A stretch of DNA of 64,000 nucleotides from Sphingobacterium yanglingense (lineage in GTDB: Bacteria > Bacteroidota > Bacteroidia > Sphingobacteriales > Sphingobacteriaceae): the NCBI RefSeq assembly GCF_004363245.1, contig NZ_SNYV01000011.1, positions 1 to 64,000 on the forward strand, written 5' to 3'. Numbering within the stretch: the first letter of the stretch is position 1; each line of letters begins with the position of its first letter. A model generated the notes under the pieces. It was not told the DNA's origin. It searched no databases and saw only the letters and a program-made list of their open reading frames with translations. Below are positions 16,981 to 26,872 of the stretch, piece after piece. A program made the translations under genes and the position numbers.

Positions 16981-17467
16981 TAGTATCATTGATCTGGGAT
17001 ATCATCCTATATTTTAAACTATCCATTTCTAGGATGTTGATGGCTAAAAAAGAAAAAGCATGAATGAATTTTGTGCGGGTTGTGTATTTGGTAAACTTTT
17101 TTCCAGTTAATTCCTTATGTATTTCTTTTGACCAATTCATAATATTCGATTCGTCCATCTCAAAAAGCGCGTCGTGAGCTAGTTCGTTGCGAATCACATT
17201 CAATTGATTTAAACATTTTATTATGAAATTGTGTTTGGTCTTATTTTCGAATGACATTTCTTCGAATATTATTATTTTTTTGAAAAATGACAATTCATTA
17301 AACCTGCTTTCCATCTTCTTGGACAAACAAGCTTCCAAAGTACTTTCAATCATTAAATGTCCTTTAAGAAGAATCAATTCTAATTCCTTCTTGTTCGAAA
17401 GGTGTCCCCATACAGCCCATTCATATAAAGGATTTAGAGACGGTTTCTTGATTAGTTCATCACTCAT
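16916..17467 (-). CDS. Helical protein with RNxxxH-like motif (possible HEPN)
   Basis: This is a 183-residue alpha-helical protein. The segment LNVIRNELAHD resembles the Rx4-6H signature of HEPN ribonucleases and the IRN-AH motif of MltR-like proteins, preceded by HLMIESTLEACL, a usual HEPN first helix. HEPN proteins are frequent RNases in defence systems, but activity here is inferred only. It is the last gene of the overlapping leftward operon, 14 bp after the previous gene. Its final residues (PTQPPVTLQLNGGAPLLSS) are encoded antisense to hicB and look unnatural, so the original 3' end may have been replaced. Confidence 0.6.
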   Translation of the reverse strand: MSDELIKKPSLNPLYEWAVWGHLSNKKELELILLKGHLMIESTLEACLSKKMESRFNELSFFKKIIIFEEMSFENKTKHNFIIKCLNQLNVIRNELAHDALFEMDESNIMNWSKEIHKELTGKKFTKYTTRTKFIHAFSFLAINILEMDSLKYRMISQINDTIKPTQPPVTLQLNGGAPLLSS

Positions 17468-17481
17468 CCTAAAATTATTAC

Positions 17482-18513
17482 TTACAGTTCCCTCGCTATA
17501 GTTATAAAATCTCCAAGGGATATACCAAGAATAGCCAAGCCAGCGTCGTGTGGATTCTCTAATTTGTATCTACCTTTTGCGGAACCATTGAGCGCATACT
17601 GACGCCCTTCAATGATTATCGTACACCAAGTCTTTCGTTCACATTGTAGAGTTACTTTATCAGCGTAGAAGGGCCAGGTCCCTTGATATTCTTCTTTCTT
17701 TATCGTTTTGTATTTAACGTTAGGGTTTAAAAACCGATCGATTTCATTCTTAATAGTGAATGGCACTGCAGGTTTCAGCTTTTCGTTATAACTTGCTGTA
17801 TTAGTTCTATAGTCAGTTAATCCAAACTTATCTTGGTAAAGTAAGCCAAAATTATAAAGCCCAGTTGAGGAAACTTGCTTACCATAGGCGCCTGCTGTAT
17901 CAAAGATAATCTGTCGTCCGAGTGCTGATACAAAGCTTTCAAACTTTACAATGATATATCGGGCTATTTCAGCATATACTTCGTTTAGGGATTTTGGATC
18001 CGGATCAAATATTTTTTCAGCAGGTATTTCCAACCTTTCAATTAGTCGGCTTTCAAAATCCGTCCAAGATTTCACCGTATTGATACTTGGGTTTTTGTGT
18101 CCTGTTATAATATCAAAATGGTGATAACGAGCAAATTTGCCAAACTCAGATATAATTGAGAGTAGCTCCCGAAACTCTTTATCGTCATCTAACAGTTTCT
18201 GATCTAATAAAAACTGGTATCGATCACTTCTCTTATAATAATGTTCTATAATCTCGTTAAGTAATTTACTTAAATCATGACCTAGTGATTTTATGTATTC
18301 ATAATTAGGGTATTCTTCATGACGGTGATAGTAAACAGCGCAGATATAAGCCTTCATGGTCCGTTCAAAACCCTGAGATAACAGCTGAAACGGGAGAAAA
18401 TAGAAATCATTTGTTCCATCTATATTCTGCAGTTCACCAAATCCCAAGCGTATTAATTTATCCGCGGTTTTGAACTCTTCCAGTAGACTGCCATGCTTTT
18501 CAAAATCAATCAT
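17482..18513 (-). CDS. Defence-operon protein with HEPN-like N-terminus
   Basis: This is a 343-residue protein of unrecognised family. The first 130 residues are helical, with LSQGFERTMKAYICAVYY and IKSLGHDLSKLLNEII, a pattern seen in HEPN-like and AbiV-like proteins. The C-terminal 120 residues are beta-rich with many aromatic and charged residues (WPFYADKVTLQCERKTWCTIII). The start overlaps the end of the SIR2-like gene by 8 bp, so it is translationally coupled to it. It could be an adaptor or second effector of the system. Confidence 0.6.
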   Translation of the reverse strand: MIDFEKHGSLLEEFKTADKLIRLGFGELQNIDGTNDFYFLPFQLLSQGFERTMKAYICAVYYHRHEEYPNYEYIKSLGHDLSKLLNEIIEHYYKRSDRYQFLLDQKLLDDDKEFRELLSIISEFGKFARYHHFDIITGHKNPSINTVKSWTDFESRLIERLEIPAEKIFDPDPKSLNEVYAEIARYIIVKFESFVSALGRQIIFDTAGAYGKQVSSTGLYNFGLLYQDKFGLTDYRTNTASYNEKLKPAVPFTIKNEIDRFLNPNVKYKTIKKEEYQGTWPFYADKVTLQCERKTWCTIIIEGRQYALNGSAKGRYKLENPHDAGLAILGISLGDFITIAREL

Positions 18514-19381
18514 ATTTCGACTGTATTCTATTTATTACTTCCTTATAATATTCCGCTTTGTCATCGATATCGATGACAATAATATTAACGTCATTAGCTT
18601 TCAATAATTGAATTTTGTCACTAGAGCTGTTGACATAATTATTTTGGATATAGTAGTATAGTTTATTTTCAATGAAGCTGCTTTTTTTATAATATTTACT
18701 GCGAGCCCGGTAAGTCAATAACCACCAAATATCTATTTCTACAAAATCTAACGATAGTCCAAAAATATGAACATCACTCGTGAAGAATAAATCAATCCAA
18801 GATTGGAGATTCAGTTTCTCTTGCATTTTAAGCCTTCTGATGAGCGATTCCTTATGTATTTTCTTTGAGGTATAGTTAGGGGCATTCACGACATAATCTC
18901 TCATCTTCTGTAGTTGACCACAGTAATGTTCATATCCAAGGTTTATAGAAGCAGGAACATTACAGTCGCCATGAATATGCCAGTAGGCTTTATTACCAAC
19001 TTTGTACTGCCTAAATACACTGTAAGTAGTCTCTTTTATTAAACTGTTGTTGACTGTCGGAGTCGTTCCCTCAAGACTGAATTCATAATTTGTCGTAAGA
19101 ATATTGTCAGTCGACAATTCTCTTATTAAACTGTGTATTTCATTTTGAGAGATCCGCGAAATTTCCTCTCCAATATAGATTTTTAGTTGTGTTTCATCAA
19201 TATTGTTTTCTTTAATAGCATGAAGGAATATCTCCTCATATAGCATCGGGAATGGTTTGCTACCGTTAGCCAGAAGAGGAACGTTATATTTTGTTTTGAT
19301 ATTCGTTAATAAATCTCCCCAACTTACACCAGGGGTGATATTATTGATATCATTACCAACGAGTATAGTATATCTATCCAT
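18506..19381 (-). CDS. SIR2-like domain protein (probable NADase effector)
   Basis: This 291-residue protein carries a SIR2-like domain: the dinucleotide-binding start ILVGNDINN with a following GVSWGDLL, the ILTTNYE motif with Asn98, and HIHGD with His137. Both residues normally needed for NAD hydrolysis are in place. SIR2 domains in defence systems deplete NAD+ and halt the infected cell. No additional domain is evident after the SIR2 region. The gene overlaps the HNH gene by 8 bp and the next gene by 8 bp. It is shorter than ThsA-type proteins and probably acts with the ATPase as sensor. Confidence 0.78.
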   Translation of the reverse strand: MDRYTILVGNDINNITPGVSWGDLLTNIKTKYNVPLLANGSKPFPMLYEEIFLHAIKENNIDETQLKIYIGEEISRISQNEIHSLIRELSTDNILTTNYEFSLEGTTPTVNNSLIKETTYSVFRQYKVGNKAYWHIHGDCNVPASINLGYEHYCGQLQKMRDYVVNAPNYTSKKIHKESLIRRLKMQEKLNLQSWIDLFFTSDVHIFGLSLDFVEIDIWWLLTYRARSKYYKKSSFIENKLYYYIQNNYVNSSSDKIQLLKANDVNIIVIDIDDKAEYYKEVINRIQSKYD

Positions 19382-20390
19382 TCTTTATACCTAATTGTAT
19401 TAATAAATCATGGGTTAATTTAGAAAGCGGCCGTTTGGAGTGATCATCTAGATAAGCGCTCCAAATAATTCTATCAATCTCTGCTTCGGTTTTTCCTAAT
19501 CCATTAAAGCTATTGACTAATCCCTCATAGCTTGATTTGTTGTACTGTTGTGCTTTATCCATTAGTTCTTGAACATAATCTTTTTGGTGATTATAAATTT
19601 GCTTTAAACCAAGCTTGGTAATGTTGCATGACTCAAGATTTGCTTTTGTATACTCTGATTCCGGGGATATCTCAATATCATTATAGTTGTCACCGAGCCC
19701 CAATAGCTGAAGTTCCATCTTATCGTTTTTTCCATAGAGTCTAAATGTGGGCCTAGGATGAGAATCATCATAGGGGTTGTGGGAAATTTCCTTGTTACCC
19801 TTTAATTTATTACAAGTATTACAAATAGGAATTAAATTGTAAAAACTAAGAGCGACTAATGGATATTCAGATTTAGGAAAGAAATGATCAAAGTCAGGCT
19901 TAGCTTTTATTCCACCTTTATAGTCATTAATAGTAATAGTATAGTTATGGTTGCAAAAGGGACATACTGATAAGCCTAGTGATGATGAGAGCCATCTTCC
20001 TATTGATATGTGTGATCCATTCTCAATTATTTTTTCTTGAAAAAAGGATGAATAATAGTTAGTCATAGTGGTTTTGAACCTTCTGAATTGAACCTTATGA
20101 TTGTCATCATGATTGTTGTATCCGACCGCAGTCAACATGTTTTCCTGCTTGCTTTTCAAATCAAGAGGTGCTGCCGTAATAATCTCTTTGAGATGATTTT
20201 GAAAATAATTGAACATGTCACCATACAAAGTACCCTTGTTTTTTCTTGCGAGTTTTTGTGGCTTGCTTCTATCATTGTCATTTTTTGGGTTTTGATTCCC
20301 ATCATGGATACTTAAAAAGTTCTCTATATGAGAGTAAAACTTAGTCAATATCATTTTAGTCTTTTGGGAGTCCTTATTTATTCCTATCAT
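19374..20390 (-). CDS. HNH endonuclease, Septu PtuB-like
   Basis: This 338-residue protein has an HNH nuclease core at about residues 140-200. It has a zinc knuckle CPFC (143-146), the catalytic D168-H169 in FDHFFPK, Asn185 in FYNLIPIC, and a second pair C190/C193 followed by Asn. This is the McrA/PtuB-like treble-clef layout. N- and C-terminal extensions are helical. It overlaps the upstream ATPase gene by 17 bp, the usual arrangement for ATPase-HNH pairs of the Septu type, in which the ATPase holds and releases the nuclease. Confidence 0.85.
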   Translation of the reverse strand: MIGINKDSQKTKMILTKFYSHIENFLSIHDGNQNPKNDNDRSKPQKLARKNKGTLYGDMFNYFQNHLKEIITAAPLDLKSKQENMLTAVGYNNHDDNHKVQFRRFKTTMTNYYSSFFQEKIIENGSHISIGRWLSSSLGLSVCPFCNHNYTITINDYKGGIKAKPDFDHFFPKSEYPLVALSFYNLIPICNTCNKLKGNKEISHNPYDDSHPRPTFRLYGKNDKMELQLLGLGDNYNDIEISPESEYTKANLESCNITKLGLKQIYNHQKDYVQELMDKAQQYNKSSYEGLVNSFNGLGKTEAEIDRIIWSAYLDDHSKRPLSKLTHDLLIQLGIKNG

Positions 20391-22593
20391 GTATTATGCT
20401 TTCTAACTCTGTAATTCGCTTGATTAATGAGTCTATATTTTTCGATGGTATACGCTCATGGTATTTTTTTAATAGTTGGGATTTTAAGAACGGCTCACCC
20501 ACCATTAATATCCTCTTTTCTAGATTCGGAACCAGATCAGTCTGTTGATTTAGAGTATCAAACAATTCATTTATTTTATTCTTTGCAAACTCACCTATAG
20601 GCACACTATTTAAGAAAAAACCATGCTGTAATAAAGTATGGATATTTGCTCCAAACGTATTCTCAGACATGGGATAGCTTTGTTTACCTTTCTCTAAAAA
20701 CATCACATTGTTTTTCGGAATATCACTTAATATAAATGGGGAATGTGTTACGAATAGTAAATTAATTGCTTCCAACTGTCGGAAATTTACTTTGGATATC
20801 CTATCCAATAGGTCGCTAAGTAAAGTCCTTTGAAAATCTGGATGAAAATATAGCTCGATTTCATCCAGTATTAGTAGAACGTTTTTATATGTGTTTGCGT
20901 CACCGTGAAATACCTCTTGAATTGAATCTAAGTTAGTTAAATGATAAATTATAGAACTCAATAATCCTATTTTTTGGTATTCTCCCGAACTAATTGCTCC
21001 TAATTTAATAGTTTCTTTTTTATCAGCATCTTTGAGTATTATTGATTTCTTGAATATGCCTGGTGGGTTTAGATATATTTTTAAAATCTTATTGTCAGAT
21101 AGTCCAATTGCTTCTTCAATAAATGACTTTAATTCAGGTAATTCTACATTAGTCTTCTCTTTTTCATTTTCGAAAAAATTAGAGTAAAATAGCGAAAGCT
21201 TACAATCTGGGGATTTTATTACGAGTTTGAGAAGATGTAAGGCTTGGTTGAATTTTAATGAGATGTGACTGTTTTCAAATTCGATGTTGTCAATAAATAT
21301 ATATATAGCATCTTGATATTTTTTGCTTTTTATGAAATTATTGACTGCTTTATATTGTGGATATCTAAGTATCTTGGTTGCTTTAATACAGAGGTATTGA
21401 AACAATGAATTGTGTAATTTGCTTTTTATGTCAAATTGTTTCACCATATCATATGCCAATTGAGACATTACCCACATATTTATGATTTCTTCTTTTCCTT
21501 GAATGTCTAACCAAGTAAGATAAGTTTTAATACGTTCAATTGGAGTTCCGTTAATAAACTTGAAATTATCGTCGTCAACTGAGACATAATCCATCCAATC
21601 TGACCTTCTGTACTCTGGAGGAGTCCAATCATCTATAAATCTATTTAATTGCTCAACAAAATATTTTGCTCCCAATCCTTCGGGGAGTAGATCTAAATTA
21701 AATTTATCCTGATCCATTTGCTTATCATGAGTGCTTTCTTCCAATTCATGATTATTTGTGAGATTAGTTAGATGGTTTTGGATCGGGGTTTTGTCAAATT
21801 TTTTAAACGAAAATGATTCTACTTTAAGATCTTTGTTTATAAATTCATAAGAAGGTTCAGTTAAGATAAGTGATATAAGGCGCTGATTAATCAGTTCTCG
21901 TTCAGTATTTATATCAATATTTCCTTTAATCCGATAGGGATGCAAAGTCATTGGAGTTTGATAACCGTCGTTTCTATGAAAAACTTTATCAATCCATGAG
22001 TGTTTTACTCGATTATTGTCTTGATGACTCTCTTTTATGAAATCAAGGCTATTTAAAGAATAGTGAGAATAGTTGACATTTATGACAAAGAAAAGTTGAT
22101 CAATTATGTTGAGATCTATTACTTCTTTAATATCACCATTTTGATTTAATGTAAAAAGTTCGGCATGTACGTTTTTGTTATTGTCGGCACTTACACTAAT
22201 ACAATATGTTTTTTGATCATTTAGAAAATACAGTTCTGCATATAGATCCTCAATGAAAATTAGCCTTTCTGTTACCTCATGTACTTTTTTTGCTTTATAA
22301 TAATTGTTGAAAATCCGTAGACATAATTCTGTAAGGCTACTTTTTCCTTCACCATTTTTTCCAACGAGCGCTTGAATATTCACGCTTTTTAACGAGGTAT
22401 TTGAACTACCGCTATAGAAAAAATGTTCAGGGACGTAATTACTATTAGCTTCCTTTTTCTTTATCCAATCGTTATTTGTTCTGGGTTCATATCCACTGTC
22501 GAAAAAGTAGAATTGATCAGTTTTTAAAGCTTTTAATATATGTGAGCTGCATCCTTTTCTAGGACGCACTGCTATTAGTTTAAAATCAATCAT
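20374..22593 (-). CDS. ABC/AAA-type ATPase, Septu PtuA-like
   Basis: This 739-residue ATPase has Walker A GKNGEGKSS at about residues 78-86, a signature region SSGEYQKIGLLSS, Walker B LLILDEIELYFHP and the switch motif LLFVTHSPFILSD. This is the OLD/PtuA-like (AAA_21) ordering with a long insert between the two halves. It is longer than ordinary PtuA proteins, so the insert may hold extra sensor or clamp elements. It begins the overlapping gene set with HNH and SIR2-like proteins and starts 11 bp after the STAND NTPase gene. The likely role is sensor and scaffold of a defence complex. Confidence 0.82.
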   Translation of the reverse strand: MIDFKLIAVRPRKGCSSHILKALKTDQFYFFDSGYEPRTNNDWIKKKEANSNYVPEHFFYSGSSNTSLKSVNIQALVGKNGEGKSSLTELCLRIFNNYYKAKKVHEVTERLIFIEDLYAELYFLNDQKTYCISVSADNNKNVHAELFTLNQNGDIKEVIDLNIIDQLFFVINVNYSHYSLNSLDFIKESHQDNNRVKHSWIDKVFHRNDGYQTPMTLHPYRIKGNIDINTERELINQRLISLILTEPSYEFINKDLKVESFSFKKFDKTPIQNHLTNLTNNHELEESTHDKQMDQDKFNLDLLPEGLGAKYFVEQLNRFIDDWTPPEYRRSDWMDYVSVDDDNFKFINGTPIERIKTYLTWLDIQGKEEIINMWVMSQLAYDMVKQFDIKSKLHNSLFQYLCIKATKILRYPQYKAVNNFIKSKKYQDAIYIFIDNIEFENSHISLKFNQALHLLKLVIKSPDCKLSLFYSNFFENEKEKTNVELPELKSFIEEAIGLSDNKILKIYLNPPGIFKKSIILKDADKKETIKLGAISSGEYQKIGLLSSIIYHLTNLDSIQEVFHGDANTYKNVLLILDEIELYFHPDFQRTLLSDLLDRISKVNFRQLEAINLLFVTHSPFILSDIPKNNVMFLEKGKQSYPMSENTFGANIHTLLQHGFFLNSVPIGEFAKNKINELFDTLNQQTDLVPNLEKRILMVGEPFLKSQLLKKYHERIPSKNIDSLIKRITELESIIHDRNK

Positions 22594-22604
22594 TTAATTG
22601 TTTC

Positions 22605-25600
22605 TTAGTAAAAAATAAAATCATTATCCTTTGCGAAATTTCTCGCTTGGTTGAATGTAAAAGGTTTTGACATGTGTTTATAGATTACATTTCTGATACT
22701 ATTCTTAAGTCCCTCATGATAGAATGTGTTATTTTTTTTAGCATCATCATAAGGTATAATAGCTTCTAAACCATTCAAGATCTTTTCGGATATTTCTAAT
22801 CCATTTTTGTCTCCAATATTCACTAAAGCTTCAGACACCATATTTATTGGTTTGAACCAAGCATTGAATATCTTATCTAGGTCGTCCAGACTTAAGCAGT
22901 ATTCAGCAATATCCAATAAAGTCTCTATAGAGGCTGGGTTTGAATACAGCTTATACTCCAAATCATAGTAGGTATCGCCAGCATTGTTAGTAATATTTTT
23001 TATAATCGTACTGATTTTTTCAAAGCCTAGAGTCTGGTTTGATTTAATCAAATATCTTATAGCGAGGGATTCTGCTAGTATGGCTTTATTAACAAGCTCC
23101 TCATAGTTGTCTGTTACGAAACTTGCAATAAAATCTTGTTCGTTCAGTTCAAATAGTCTAGTGATAATAAATGGGAGAAAATAGTAATCTTCTTCTTTTG
23201 TTTTGTATAAGTTTACTATAGATTTTAAAAAGGATACGTTATCAATGTAGAATAACTCAATAATTTTCCTAGCATAATCGTAATTCTTATCTAAGACAGC
23301 ATTTTTAATTTCCTCTTCTAATCCAAACAGTTTTAAATTAAACGATATATTTTTTGACTTCAGATAGGATAGAAAGGTGATTCTTACTAAGGGTTGAGTC
23401 GATAATCTAAGTTCTTTTAGTACTTTTAGACTTACGATATCTGTGTCCAGCATTTCATCGATAAATCCAAAATCGAAGTAAGAGTACTTTATGAAATCGA
23501 CCAGCTGAAGAAGGAAAATGTCTTCAAATCCTGCAGGTTTAAAATAACGGAGTAGATTTAAAAAAAGAGTTAGAGTCCTTGAGTCATTCTCACTAATGTC
23601 TTCTCGAGGACTATCTAAATATTTTTCTACAGTTATTTTATTATTGAACACCCATTCTTTAAGATAGGATTTTTGAGTCTCCGATATGTTCAAAAATGGT
23701 TCATCAGTTTTAGGTAGATTCTGATAGATGTCTTCTATTCTGTCTAGTTCGTGTTTTAATACCGACTCTTCAAGATCGTTAATACTTAGCTTTTCATCAT
23801 TGGGATAGTCTTCTTTTAGAATTTCCCAGAGTAATCGCTTAGCATATTCACTTATCTTTTTCTGTAAGTCAAAATCGTTGTAGTATTTATCCCAGAAGCA
23901 ATCTACATCTTCAAAAGATAATTCAGTAGCCTCGTAAAATCTAAAAATATTTTTCATTTGTTCTACCAGTAGAGGTAGATTGAACTTAACGTCAAATTCC
24001 CGTTGATAGGAGTTCTGGTTGAATAATCGTTTCTCCTCAACCTTAGAATCTTCAATTCTATCTGTATATACAAATGAGGTATTCTCTTCTATATAGTTTT
24101 GAAGTCTGATCGCTTCATTGAGATTATTGTATTGTAGTCTATTTCTGAGTTGAATCAAGAAACTAGCAGGCAAAGCACCTGATTTATAAGCTGAGGATAT
24201 TGTGATGTAATGTTTTTGATTTAATATATCTTCTAAGAAATAGATGTTAGTGTTAGATTCAGTTTCCAACGCAAGTAAGCGGTCAAATAGTTCATCTTCA
24301 ATAGCGGAATCTTTTACTAACGAGGCCAAAAGAAGCTCCTCCAAATGATAGATTTTCTTAGTTTTAATGATATTAAACACAATTTCTACTAGTTTCCTTT
24401 TATCTTTATCATTAGCACTCTGAAGTTTAGACGAACAGTATTGAATAAAGCGTTCTACATTTGCTTCACGAAGTCTATGGTTTGTAAGTCGTTTGCTAAT
24501 AAAATCAAGTATACTAATCAAAGTTTTTGGGGCATCAATTTGGCAAAAGAGATCGAATATCATCGTTTTCGTGGAGAACACTGAGCCGTATTTCGATCTG
24601 TAACTCCATCGTATTTCACAGATTGATTTTTTGAAAATAAGAAAAACAAACTTTTTAAAGGTGTTAAAATTGTATTCGTTTATTAAGCGTATTGCAGTTT
24701 GAACAAATTCTCTATAGTCATACTCACTAACAAATTCTGTCACTACAGAGATAATCTCTGTTTTTGTTTCTTCTTTGAGTTTTTTTACTAGAGATAGCGT
24801 TCTTCGCATAATATTAAATAGGTCATTCTGATTAGCTTGGAATTCCTCCATGACTTGAACTAATAGTTCTTTCACCCTTTTAGAAGAGTTTTCTGTAGCC
24901 AAAGACATCTGCTCTAGTAATACAATTGCAGACAAACGCGTTCGTAGGTTTAAGGTCTTATTTAGGGCCTTGTCAATGAGGTATTCTATATTTGTAATAG
25001 TATCTCCAAATTTTCCTACCGAGCCTTCATTATCGATCCAGAGCGTCTTTTTAATACAGTAGCTATGAAAATAAGTCTGCAGGGTATCATTCCGTATTTC
25101 ATCCGAAACAAGCTCTACATCTGCTTGAAATATTAGTTCAATATTATGTTTAATTAACCAACTTACTAGCTTATCATAAGTTTCTCTTTCCTCAAATTCT
25201 ATAGCCAACAATAGCGTTATGACATTATGCCATGAAGGATGAACCTTATTAACATTACTATTTACCTTTATAATATTAATTAACTCTTCAAACGCCATTT
25301 TTGATAACATATCTGCAACGAGATACTCTTGGATACTTTTAAGTTCAAAGCTCCATTGTTTATCAGAAGATTGTTCTATAAATGGATTTTTAGCAAGGTT
25401 GCTCGTGTCATTTATAAATGCTCGTGTTCTTGATTCATCAATACTGGTCACTTGCATTGTCTCCATTGCCAGGGCGAGCGTCTTAGCTTCTTGCAGATGT
25501 AAAGTGCTTCTATCTATATCATTTCTGAATTTATCTTTATCGTCATGCTCTAATCTGTGTTTGATATATTGACGAATGAGTTTAGATCGAGACATCTCTA

Positions 25601-26825
25601 GTCTGCCTGTTTTAAGGTAGTTATTACCTATAAGCTCTAGGTAGAAAGGTGTGTCTAGTAAATCCCTATGTTTCCAAAAGTCAATCCCATGATTTGCTCT
25701 CACAAAATCTATGTCAAACTTATCTTTTAGATATCGTAAAGCTTGCCCTTCCGCGATTGGATTAAGATAAGCGGTAGTGAAGCCTTCTAGGTCTTTGACA
25801 ATTTTGTTGTAGATAGACGTACGGCAACTGATTATAAATTTCAATGTTGTTTTAAGTCTTTCTTTCTTGTACTCTTCTATAAAGCTTCTTAGTTTGTTGC
25901 TAAAATCAGTAATGTCATATACTTCATCCAATCCATCCAGTATTATGACAAGAAAAGAAATCTGTCTATATTGAGTAGGAAGTATGCTTTCTATTGTCGA
26001 ACTAGAATTAAAGTTTTTTAAAGATCTATAAAATGGGATTATTTCATTTTCACCGCGATTGTGCCACAAAGATATCGCTCTATGTTTTATCTCCGATGTC
26101 TTTCCAGAACCGGGATTTCCTAGTAAAACAATTCCGAGTTCGCAATCCATCATTATTGTATCAAACTCTACTGTAGTAGAGTTATTCCAGCCATAGATGC
26201 CTGGAATCGGATTGCTTCTAAAAGATCTTTCGATATAGTTACTTACAAGGTCTATTGAACCAATATATAATTCCCTGTCGCTATCTTCGATAACAACTTT
26301 TTGAAGATTTTTATCAGAGAAGATGACTTTATCGAATTGGTCAAGTAGTTCTTTTCTCTCCTCTACTGAAATAGGATAGGGGCTTTCTTTATATACTTTT
26401 TCAAATAGATCAGGATATAGGTTGAGATAATCTTTGATATGATATTCAGGGGTCAGGAATTGGACTGGACATTCAGGAGCTAACTTATCATAAAACCTAC
26501 CAAGTTTAGCAGGTTCATTAGGATTAGAAAAGTCTTCATAAGGAGATAAAAAAAGCAAGAGATCAATCCTTTGATGAGTGGATACGATATGAGGTATCTT
26601 TTCAATTGCTTGTGCATAGCTTAAATTACTAGAGTAATCCTTACATTCAGCATAGATCGTATGGCTTTTATATTTACCTGTTACTATTTCAAGAAGTATG
26701 TCATAACCATCTTGAGTGCCAGATTTTTGATTACGCTTTCTAGTGACTGTGTACCCAAGTTCTTTGAAAATCTTTGATAAGAACTCTAAAGTTGTTCGTT
26801 CAAAATCTAGTCCTTTTTTTTGCAT
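22605..26825 (-). CDS. STAND NTPase with N-terminal PD-(D/E)XK nuclease and NACHT (Avs-like)
   Basis: This is a 1406-residue protein. Residues 1-125 form a restriction-endonuclease-like domain with QDGYD (Asp42) and AECK (Glu60, Lys62), the PD-(D/E)XK catalytic pattern. Residues about 225-420 hold a NACHT NTPase with Walker A LLGNPGSGKT (235-243) and IILDGLDEV (294-302), the GLDE form of Walker B. The remaining 900 residues are helical repeats, the usual ligand-recognition part. This architecture matches Avs-type anti-phage proteins, which oligomerise on binding a phage protein and cut DNA. No transmembrane segment is seen. It sits between the PIN gene (47-bp gap) and the ATPase gene (11-bp gap). 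Confidence 0.85.
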   Translation of the reverse strand: MQKKGLDFERTTLEFLSKIFKELGYTVTRKRNQKSGTQDGYDILLEIVTGKYKSHTIYAECKDYSSNLSYAQAIEKIPHIVSTHQRIDLLLFLSPYEDFSNPNEPAKLGRFYDKLAPECPVQFLTPEYHIKDYLNLYPDLFEKVYKESPYPISVEERKELLDQFDKVIFSDKNLQKVVIEDSDRELYIGSIDLVSNYIERSFRSNPIPGIYGWNNSTTVEFDTIMMDCELGIVLLGNPGSGKTSEIKHRAISLWHNRGENEIIPFYRSLKNFNSSSTIESILPTQYRQISFLVIILDGLDEVYDITDFSNKLRSFIEEYKKERLKTTLKFIISCRTSIYNKIVKDLEGFTTAYLNPIAEGQALRYLKDKFDIDFVRANHGIDFWKHRDLLDTPFYLELIGNNYLKTGRLEMSRSKLIRQYIKHRLEHDDKDKFRNDIDRSTLHLQEAKTLALAMETMQVTSIDESRTRAFINDTSNLAKNPFIEQSSDKQWSFELKSIQEYLVADMLSKMAFEELINIIKVNSNVNKVHPSWHNVITLLLAIEFEERETYDKLVSWLIKHNIELIFQADVELVSDEIRNDTLQTYFHSYCIKKTLWIDNEGSVGKFGDTITNIEYLIDKALNKTLNLRTRLSAIVLLEQMSLATENSSKRVKELLVQVMEEFQANQNDLFNIMRRTLSLVKKLKEETKTEIISVVTEFVSEYDYREFVQTAIRLINEYNFNTFKKFVFLIFKKSICEIRWSYRSKYGSVFSTKTMIFDLFCQIDAPKTLISILDFISKRLTNHRLREANVERFIQYCSSKLQSANDKDKRKLVEIVFNIIKTKKIYHLEELLLASLVKDSAIEDELFDRLLALETESNTNIYFLEDILNQKHYITISSAYKSGALPASFLIQLRNRLQYNNLNEAIRLQNYIEENTSFVYTDRIEDSKVEEKRLFNQNSYQREFDVKFNLPLLVEQMKNIFRFYEATELSFEDVDCFWDKYYNDFDLQKKISEYAKRLLWEILKEDYPNDEKLSINDLEESVLKHELDRIEDIYQNLPKTDEPFLNISETQKSYLKEWVFNNKITVEKYLDSPREDISENDSRTLTLFLNLLRYFKPAGFEDIFLLQLVDFIKYSYFDFGFIDEMLDTDIVSLKVLKELRLSTQPLVRITFLSYLKSKNISFNLKLFGLEEEIKNAVLDKNYDYARKIIELFYIDNVSFLKSIVNLYKTKEEDYYFLPFIITRLFELNEQDFIASFVTDNYEELVNKAILAESLAIRYLIKSNQTLGFEKISTIIKNITNNAGDTYYDLEYKLYSNPASIETLLDIAEYCLSLDDLDKIFNAWFKPINMVSEALVNIGDKNGLEISEKILNGLEAIIPYDDAKKNNTFYHEGLKNSIRNVIYKHMSKPFTFNQARNFAKDNDFIFY

Positions 26826-26872
26826 TATTTGGAATTTACTGTCTTTTTAGGGCTGTAACTGTTCTCATATTA

